10,717 nucleotides of DNA, from assembly GCA_021802375.1 (NCBI GenBank), contig JAKAAL010000076.1:1-10717 (forward strand), in the 5' to 3' direction. A program made the position numbers and the translations under genes. The notes under the pieces are model-generated. The model did no database searches. It saw only the letters and a list, made by a program, of their open reading frames with translations, and was not told where the DNA came from. This DNA is from Bacillota bacterium. GTDB lineage: Bacteria; Bacillota_E; Sulfobacillia; Sulfobacillales; Sulfobacillaceae. Positions 6,021 to 10,717 of the stretch are shown here, piece by piece (within the stretch, counting starts at the first letter, position 1; the number at the start of each line of letters is the position of its first letter).

Positions 6021-8329
6021 GCAATAACCTCCTCTTGGACCAGGCCGAGAGTGACCGGCCCGCTACCCATCACATTGATTCCTGCCACTCCTTGCGGCAG
6101 CCACACTATCCCCTTCGGCACCCGCGCGTCCAACGAGACTCCCACAAGCAGGCGGTTCTCGCCTTGGGAGAGTTGGATCCGCGCGCCTTCGCGATCCATG
6201 CCCATCTTCTCGGCTACTTCAGGGTTGATCCGGCCGGGGAATTCGGGTACCCGGGGTGCGAGAATTTCGGAGGGCAGGCTTTTCTCCCATATTAAGCCCC
6301 CGATCACCAATGTCATCTCACTGTCAGATTCAGAGGGCACCTGGAGGGGGGTAATGGCGACCGGAGTCGGGTCCACGGGCAATAGGTCTCCGCTGTCGTC
6401 ATCAAAGGGATCCCAGTCCTCTCCCCACTCTAAGGGACGGCCTAAAAGGTGAGCCCAGGTGTTTAAATAGGTCTTAATCGGGCGTGCTTGGCCGGGAGGT
6501 TGGACGCTTGCCATGCCGACTTGAAGACGCGCTTCCATATTGACGTAAGTCCCGTAGACTTCGGCCCACGCCGCGCCCGGTAACAACGCATCGACGGCGG
6601 CTTCATCTTTAGGAGGTTGTATTCCCTCCACCACCAAGTGCTCGAGTCGTTCGAAGGCCTCTGCCACCAACTGCCGATCGGGATACTCTTCCAACAGGTC
6701 GGCCCCAAACACGAGTAGCGTTTTAATCACGCCGTCGCGAGCATCCTCCAACAGCTTAGTCAAATCACCAAAGTGGGCCGAGAACCCAGCCCGTTCCCAC
6801 CCGCGCCAGTTCGCTGCACCAAATGTGGGAAGCATCGGGGTGGGATCCTTTCGGAGTTTGGCCAAGACCCCCAGCACACTCTCGACGCCTGGCTCAGCGC
6901 CATCCCATAAACAGACCAAGTGCTCCGCCCGCATCAATTGAGCGCCCAAGTGCGCTAGGGTTTCCGGTGAAACATCCTTTGGCGTAAATCCTGCAAGGTC
7001 TTGGATCAAGGTTTTTACGTCAGGATCATCGGGCACCTCTTTGGCCAGTGCAAGCGCTATCACTGCCGCCGTTTGATCCGGGGCCGTAATCACGTCCTGT
7101 CCCGGTAGGGTATCGCGGGTCAGTGCCGTAGGTCCCACCCCAATCACCTTTAAAGCAGGGTATCTTAAAAGACGCTCGCGGAGTTTCAGATGCACCACCG
7201 GTACCGTGTCGTATGGGTCGCCCCCGAGGAGCAACACGGTGTCCGCGTTCTTGATGTTGTCAAAGGTGCCATTGAGAGCACGCGGTAAGTAGCCGCGTTC
7301 CGAACGCGTCATGGCGAGGTTTTTCGTACCGAGCACCTCTGTTGCAAAGCGCTTCACCTGATACGCCTCTTCCGTGGTATGCATGCCGCCCATGACCACA
7401 CCGACCGCGTGACCGCCATCGCTCTCTACAGTCGTCTTAAGCCATTCCCCGACGCGGCGGGTGGCCATGGCCGCTGCCGTGTCTTTCCCGTGCACGCGCG
7501 AGGTTAACAGCCGATCCGGATGGTAACCAAAGTCGTACCCGAAGCGTCCTCGATCGCAGAGCCATCCCCATTCTCGATCCGGAACCGGTCGGCCCTCCAT
7601 CCGGATCACATGCCCCTCACGGGCTGTCACTTTACTGGTGCACCCTACCGGGCAGTGTGGACACACCGACTCTTCGCGCTCGATGTTCCAGGGCCTTCCT
7701 TTGTGATGGTAGGGCGCCGACAATAATGCACCGACCGGGCACAGATCAATCACGTTGCCCGTAAACTGGTTCGTGGCAGGGGCGTGCTCAACCGTAGTAA
7801 CCACCGTCTCGACGCCACGGCCCTCGAGTAATAGCTGGCCTTCCCCCACATACTCACCCATGAATCGCACACAACGCTGACAGAGCACGCAACGCTCTTG
7901 ATCCACCAGCACAAACTCATTAATCGGGCCGTCTTTAACCTTCTGGATCTTCGGCTCCTGAAATCGTCCTCCCCCTGGCCCGTACTCAAAGGTGTAGTCT
8001 TGCAAGTAACATTCCCCACCCTTGTCACATACCGGACAATCGAGCGGATGGTTAATCAACAGGAATTCCAAAACCCCCCGCCGTCCCTTGTCCACCGCCG
8101 GGCCCTTCGAGCGTACCACCATGCCCTCGGTAACCGCTGTGGTGCAGGCGGTGGCTAGCTTGGGCATCTTCTCCACTTCCACCAGACACATCCGGCAAGC
8201 TCCTAAGGGGCCCAATGCCTGATGATAGCAATAAATCGGAACATCGACCCCGAGTTTGGCCGCCGCATCGACAATCATCGTCCCTTCCGGGACGGTGATC
8301 TCTTGTCCATCAATGGTTAACCGTATCAT
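6017..8329 (-). CDS. nuoG: NADH-quinone oxidoreductase subunit G (NuoG), multi-cluster Fe-S subunit with N7
   Basis: NuoG is the large peripheral-arm subunit that relays electrons from NuoF towards NuoI. From ATG 8329 it has 770 residues. The order is: 2Fe-2S ferredoxin domain with N1b ligands C34, C45, C48, C62; N5 ligands H94, C98, C101, C107; N4 ligands C147, C150, C153 and C197 (ERCVLCQRC and later DLCPVGAL); an N7-type set C223, C226, C230, C258 (CPHCPVGC then LCDRGRFGY). A molybdopterin-oxidoreductase-like region of about 400 residues follows, without cofactor function in this family, and a C-terminal domain at about 690-770. The frame is open to an ATG at 8383, but the homologous N-terminus MIRLTIDGQEITVPEG begins at 8329, and the extra 18 residues would overlap nuoF by 74 bases. 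The chosen start overlaps nuoF by 20 bases and has only a weak GAGG just upstream, so coupling to nuoF is likely. Confidence 0.96.
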   Translation of the reverse strand: MIRLTIDGQEITVPEGTMIVDAAAKLGVDVPIYCYHQALGPLGACRMCLVEVEKMPKLATACTTAVTEGMVVRSKGPAVDKGRRGVLEFLLINHPLDCPVCDKGGECYLQDYTFEYGPGGGRFQEPKIQKVKDGPINEFVLVDQERCVLCQRCVRFMGEYVGEGQLLLEGRGVETVVTTVEHAPATNQFTGNVIDLCPVGALLSAPYHHKGRPWNIEREESVCPHCPVGCTSKVTAREGHVIRMEGRPVPDREWGWLCDRGRFGYDFGYHPDRLLTSRVHGKDTAAAMATRRVGEWLKTTVESDGGHAVGVVMGGMHTTEEAYQVKRFATEVLGTKNLAMTRSERGYLPRALNGTFDNIKNADTVLLLGGDPYDTVPVVHLKLRERLLRYPALKVIGVGPTALTRDTLPGQDVITAPDQTAAVIALALAKEVPDDPDVKTLIQDLAGFTPKDVSPETLAHLGAQLMRAEHLVCLWDGAEPGVESVLGVLAKLRKDPTPMLPTFGAANWRGWERAGFSAHFGDLTKLLEDARDGVIKTLLVFGADLLEEYPDRQLVAEAFERLEHLVVEGIQPPKDEAAVDALLPGAAWAEVYGTYVNMEARLQVGMASVQPPGQARPIKTYLNTWAHLLGRPLEWGEDWDPFDDDSGDLLPVDPTPVAITPLQVPSESDSEMTLVIGGLIWEKSLPSEILAPRVPEFPGRINPEVAEKMGMDREGARIQLSQGENRLLVGVSLDARVPKGIVWLPQGVAGINVMGSGPVTLGLVQEEVIA
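6028..6035 (-). promoter_or_regulatory. Shine-Dalgarno site of nuoH inside the nuoG 3' end
   Basis: AGAGGAGG on the minus strand, seven bases before the nuoH ATG at 6020. The same bases encode the EE of NuoG's C-terminal EEVIA. With the ATGA overlap, this points to coupled translation of nuoG and nuoH. Confidence 0.8.
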
Positions 8330-9599
8330 ATAACCTCGCCCCCATCGGACACGTGTGTTCGGCCACGTGCGCTTCAAATTCATGGCGGAAATGCTTCAAT
8401 GCGCTCACTAAAACGCCGAGCGATGCATCGCCCAACGGGCAAAAACACTTGCCGGCGATATTGTCCGCCACATCCGCTAAGATCTCCAAATCATGCGCCT
8501 CGCCCATCCCACTTTCTAGCCGATCCAAGACATCTGTCATCCAGTAGGTTCCTTCGCGACAGGGCGTGCATTTGCCACACGACTCTTCACGGTAGAATTT
8601 GACCAAACGAGCCGTCGCCCCGACAATGCAGACCTGGTCGTCGAGCACAATACATCCACCGGACCCGAGCATCGACCCGGCCTTCACGATAGATTCATAG
8701 TCAAGCGGGGTGTCCAGCTGCTCCGGCATTAGGAGCGGCACCGAGCTACCTCCCGGAATCACCGCTTTCACAGTACGACCCGGCAATAAGCCCCCAGCAT
8801 AATCTTCAATGAGACTTTTGAGGGGAGTGCCTAAAGGAATTTCGTAGTTACCCGGACGCTTGACCCGGCCACTGACCGACATAATTTTGAGACCCGGACT
8901 CTTTTCAGTGCCCATGGCCGTGTACCAATCGGGACCGTAGGTCACCAAAGGAGGTAGATTGCAAATGGTCTCGACGTTATTGACTACGGTGGGTCCCCCA
9001 TAGAGTCCCGCTACGGCAGGGAATGGCGGTTTCAAGCGAGGATTACCGCGTTTACCTTCCAGCGATTCCAAAAGCGCGGATTCTTCTCCGCAAATGTAGG
9101 CTCCTGCCCCTCGGTAGACTTTAAGTTCTAGAGAAAATCCCGTGCCTAGGATGTTGGAGCCCAAATAACCACGGTCATAGGCCTCTTGCACCGCTCGCTT
9201 TAACTGTTCGGCGCCGCGGCGAAATTCGCCCCGGCAATAGATATAAGCTTCCGAAGCTTTGGTCGCGTAACTCGAAATAATAATGCCCTCAATGAGCTGA
9301 TGAGGATTTTCCTCAATAAGTTCCCGGTCCTTAAACGTACCGGGTTCAGCTTCATCCGAATTCACCACTAAATACCGCGAACGCCCGTCATTGGGCAAAA
9401 AGCCCCACTTCATGCCCGTAGGGAAGCCAGCACCCCCACGACCCCGCAATCCTGATTTTTTAACCATCGCCACCAATTCGTCGGGGGTATAGGCCTCGAA
9501 CGCCTGTTTCATTGCGCTATAGCCCCCGTTGGCTTCATAGACCTCAAATTGGTCAATGTCTTTGACGTCCTGATTTCGTAAGAGATAGTGCTGCGTCAC
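8310..9599 (-). CDS. nuoF: NADH-quinone oxidoreductase subunit F (NuoF), NADH- and FMN-binding subunit
   Basis: NuoF is the entry point of complex I: it binds NADH and FMN and hands electrons to cluster N3. The 429-residue product has normal length. Visible motifs are the glycine-rich nucleotide loop GRGGAGFPTGMKW (53-65), NSDEAEPGTFKDR (80-92) and GAGAYICGEESALLESLEG (164-182) of the FMN/NADH pocket. N3 ligands C341, C344 and C347 lie in ESCGKCTPCREG, with C387 in KCFCPLGD as the fourth. The start codon is GTG at 9599, not ATG. It overlaps the nuoE stop (GTGA) and has AAGGAGG seven bases upstream, so it is well supported. The 3' end overlaps nuoG by 20 bases. Confidence 0.97.
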   Translation of the reverse strand: MTQHYLLRNQDVKDIDQFEVYEANGGYSAMKQAFEAYTPDELVAMVKKSGLRGRGGAGFPTGMKWGFLPNDGRSRYLVVNSDEAEPGTFKDRELIEENPHQLIEGIIISSYATKASEAYIYCRGEFRRGAEQLKRAVQEAYDRGYLGSNILGTGFSLELKVYRGAGAYICGEESALLESLEGKRGNPRLKPPFPAVAGLYGGPTVVNNVETICNLPPLVTYGPDWYTAMGTEKSPGLKIMSVSGRVKRPGNYEIPLGTPLKSLIEDYAGGLLPGRTVKAVIPGGSSVPLLMPEQLDTPLDYESIVKAGSMLGSGGCIVLDDQVCIVGATARLVKFYREESCGKCTPCREGTYWMTDVLDRLESGMGEAHDLEILADVADNIAGKCFCPLGDASLGVLVSALKHFRHEFEAHVAEHTCPMGARLYDTVNH

Positions 9600-10063
9600 G
9601 ATGACACCTCCTTGGTTAAGAGGGTTTCGGCTTCTTCCGGGGCCACCGGGCCCACAAACCGTAGGTCGACTTGAGTCATCGGGGCCTTGTCACAAGCAGC
9701 TAAACACTCGGCTTCGAGGAGTGTATAAGCCCCATCGGCAGTCGTCTGACCTTCATGGATCTGAAGTCGGCGCTCCAAATTATGCATCAACTCGTCTGAC
9801 CCGGCCAAAGCACAAGACAAGCCCACACAGACATGAATCACCCGTTTACCCACTGGTTCTCGATGGAACAACGAATAGAACGACGCCACCGACTCCACAT
9901 ATTGCACCGTCACACCCATAAGGTCGGCAATGTCTTGAATGGTTTGGTCGGAAAGCCAGCCTTCTTGCAGCTGAATCCGATGCATTAAGGGCATCAACGC
10001 AGAATTTGCGCGAGGAAATTCTGCCTTGGCTTCCTGAGCCCATTCCTGCCACTCCGGTTTCAT
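9596..10063 (-). CDS. nuoE: NADH-quinone oxidoreductase subunit E (NuoE), 2Fe-2S thioredoxin-like subunit
   Basis: NuoE binds cluster N1a beside the flavin of NuoF in the NADH-oxidising arm. The 155-residue product has a helical N-terminal half (about 1-70, including the ALMPLMHRIQLQEGWLS segment and the VTVQYVESVASFYSLF segment typical of the family). A thioredoxin-like domain follows, with the four N1a ligands C79 and C84 (HVCVGLSCALAG), C120 and C124 (EAECLAACDKAP). The spacing C-x4-C and C-x3-C is canonical. ATG 10063 shares bases with the nuoD stop (ATGA). The only ribosome site is a modest GGGAG ten bases upstream, which suggests reinitiation after nuoD. The last codons contain the nuoF ribosome site. 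Confidence 0.97.
   Translation of the reverse strand: MKPEWQEWAQEAKAEFPRANSALMPLMHRIQLQEGWLSDQTIQDIADLMGVTVQYVESVASFYSLFHREPVGKRVIHVCVGLSCALAGSDELMHNLERRLQIHEGQTTADGAYTLLEAECLAACDKAPMTQVDLRFVGPVAPEEAETLLTKEVSS
9607..9613 (-). promoter_or_regulatory. Shine-Dalgarno site that supports the GTG start of nuoF
   Basis: AAGGAGG (followed by TG) on the minus strand, seven bases before the GTG at 9599. It encodes part of the NuoE C-terminus (TKEVSS). The near-perfect match to the anti-SD makes the non-ATG start convincing. Confidence 0.85.
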
Positions 10064-10717
10064 TTATCGACATCTCCCAACATAATATCTATACTGCCAA
10101 TCGCGGTAATTACATCCGCTACCAGTCCATCACGAGATAACAACGGCAGGGTCTGTAGATTGTAAAAAGATGGAGTGCGGGCTCTCCAGCGATACGGCTT
10201 GGGACCACCATCGGAGACTAAGTAAAATCCCATCTCTCCGCGAGGACCTTCTACCGCCTGATAGACCTCGCCCTGAGGCACTGGGAATCCTGCGGTCACT
10301 AATTTAAATTGGTGGATGAGCGCCTCCATGTTGCCATAAATCTCTTCGCGAGGAGGTAGCGCAACCTTCCGGTCTGACGTGGTATAAGCGCCATGTGGAC
10401 TAATTTTGTCTAAGGCTTGCTCGATGATCTTCATGGACTCGTAGATTTCATCGACTCGCACCCAAAACCTCGCGTAGGCGTCCCCCTCCGTGCGCAGGGG
10501 CACCTCAAACTCAAATTCTTCATAGGCACTGTAGGGTTCGACTTTCCTGAGATCCAGGGGGAGCCCGGTGGCCCGTAAGTTAGGACCCGTTACCGACCAA
10601 GCCAAGCACTCTTCTTGCGTGATATAGGAGATACCTTCAAGCCTTTCGTTAATTAAGGGGTTCCCGTCAAAGAGATTCCGGTAAGATTTCATCCACCGCG
10701 GAAAGTCTAGATCGGAA
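10060..10717 (-). CDS. nuoD: NADH-quinone oxidoreductase subunit D (NuoD), C-terminal 218 residues
   Basis: NuoD (49-kDa homologue, related to [NiFe] hydrogenase large subunits) forms most of the quinone-reducing site with NuoB. The gene enters from the high end; the frame is open from base 10717, reading SDLDFPRWMKSYRNLFDGNP, so the internal ATG at 10692 is not the start. Family motifs in the fragment are VTGPNLRATGLPLDLR, the EGPRGEMGFYLVSDGG segment, PYRWRARTPSFYNLQTLP and the closing VITAIGSIDIMLGDVDK. The N-terminal His and Tyr thought to contact quinone are outside the window. The last residue is Lys where many family members end in Arg (VDR). The stop overlaps the nuoE ATG. Confidence 0.96.
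   Translation of the reverse strand, partial: SDLDFPRWMKSYRNLFDGNPLINERLEGISYITQEECLAWSVTGPNLRATGLPLDLRKVEPYSAYEEFEFEVPLRTEGDAYARFWVRVDEIYESMKIIEQALDKISPHGAYTTSDRKVALPPREEIYGNMEALIHQFKLVTAGFPVPQGEVYQAVEGPRGEMGFYLVSDGGPKPYRWRARTPSFYNLQTLPLLSRDGLVADVITAIGSIDIMLGDVDK

Noticed and set aside
6051..6452. Plus-strand open frame of 133 codons opposite the end of nuoG
   Set aside because: Shadow of nuoG; the nuoG frame carries clear family sequence throughout.

Overview
The window is an internal slice of one tightly packed minus-strand operon for the 14-subunit proton-pumping NADH:quinone oxidoreductase (respiratory complex I). Read in the direction of transcription, from high to low coordinates, the order is nuoD (C-terminal half only), nuoE, nuoF, nuoG, nuoH, nuoI, nuoJ, nuoK, nuoL, nuoM and nuoN (N-terminal part only). 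This is the canonical bacterial order. nuoA-C and the start of nuoD should lie beyond base 10717, and the rest of nuoN lies before base 1. I see no promoter, terminator, RNA gene, repeat, mobile element or CRISPR. No gap between genes exceeds about 31 bases.

The genes build one enzyme in modules. NuoE, NuoF and NuoG form the NADH-oxidising arm (FMN and iron-sulfur clusters N1a, N3, N1b, N4, N5 and an apparent N7). NuoD and NuoI, with NuoB and NuoC outside the window, pass electrons through N6a/N6b towards quinone. NuoH anchors the arm in the membrane and contributes to the quinone cavity. NuoJ, NuoK, NuoL, NuoM and NuoN form the proton-translocating membrane arm. Because nuoE, nuoF and nuoG are present, the enzyme should oxidise NADH, unlike the 11-subunit complexes fed by other donors.

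Expression looks strongly coupled. Stop and start codons share bases (ATGA or GTGA) at nuoD/E, E/F, G/H, J/K and M/N, and nuoF overlaps nuoG by 20 bases. Several Shine-Dalgarno sequences are encoded in the last codons of the preceding gene. Short gaps with their own ribosome sites precede nuoI, nuoJ, nuoL and nuoM. Strong SD sites allow two start corrections (nuoI is shorter than its longest ORF; nuoF starts with GTG), and homology of the N-terminus gives a third (nuoG).

The organism is a bacterium with about 50-55% GC by eye and consensus AGGAGG-type ribosome sites. A Gram-positive lineage that carries a full NuoA-N set, such as Sulfobacillus-like Firmicutes, is a plausible guess, but nothing here proves it.

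The most unusual point is in NuoL. The membrane-embedded glutamate of TM5 (E144 in E. coli, part of the antiporter-like proton channel) is alanine here, and the nearby arginine of TM6 (R175 in E. coli) is threonine. The other channel residues are kept, and NuoM keeps its own TM5 glutamate. Otherwise this is an ordinary, well-conserved nuo operon; I found no evidence of an undescribed system.
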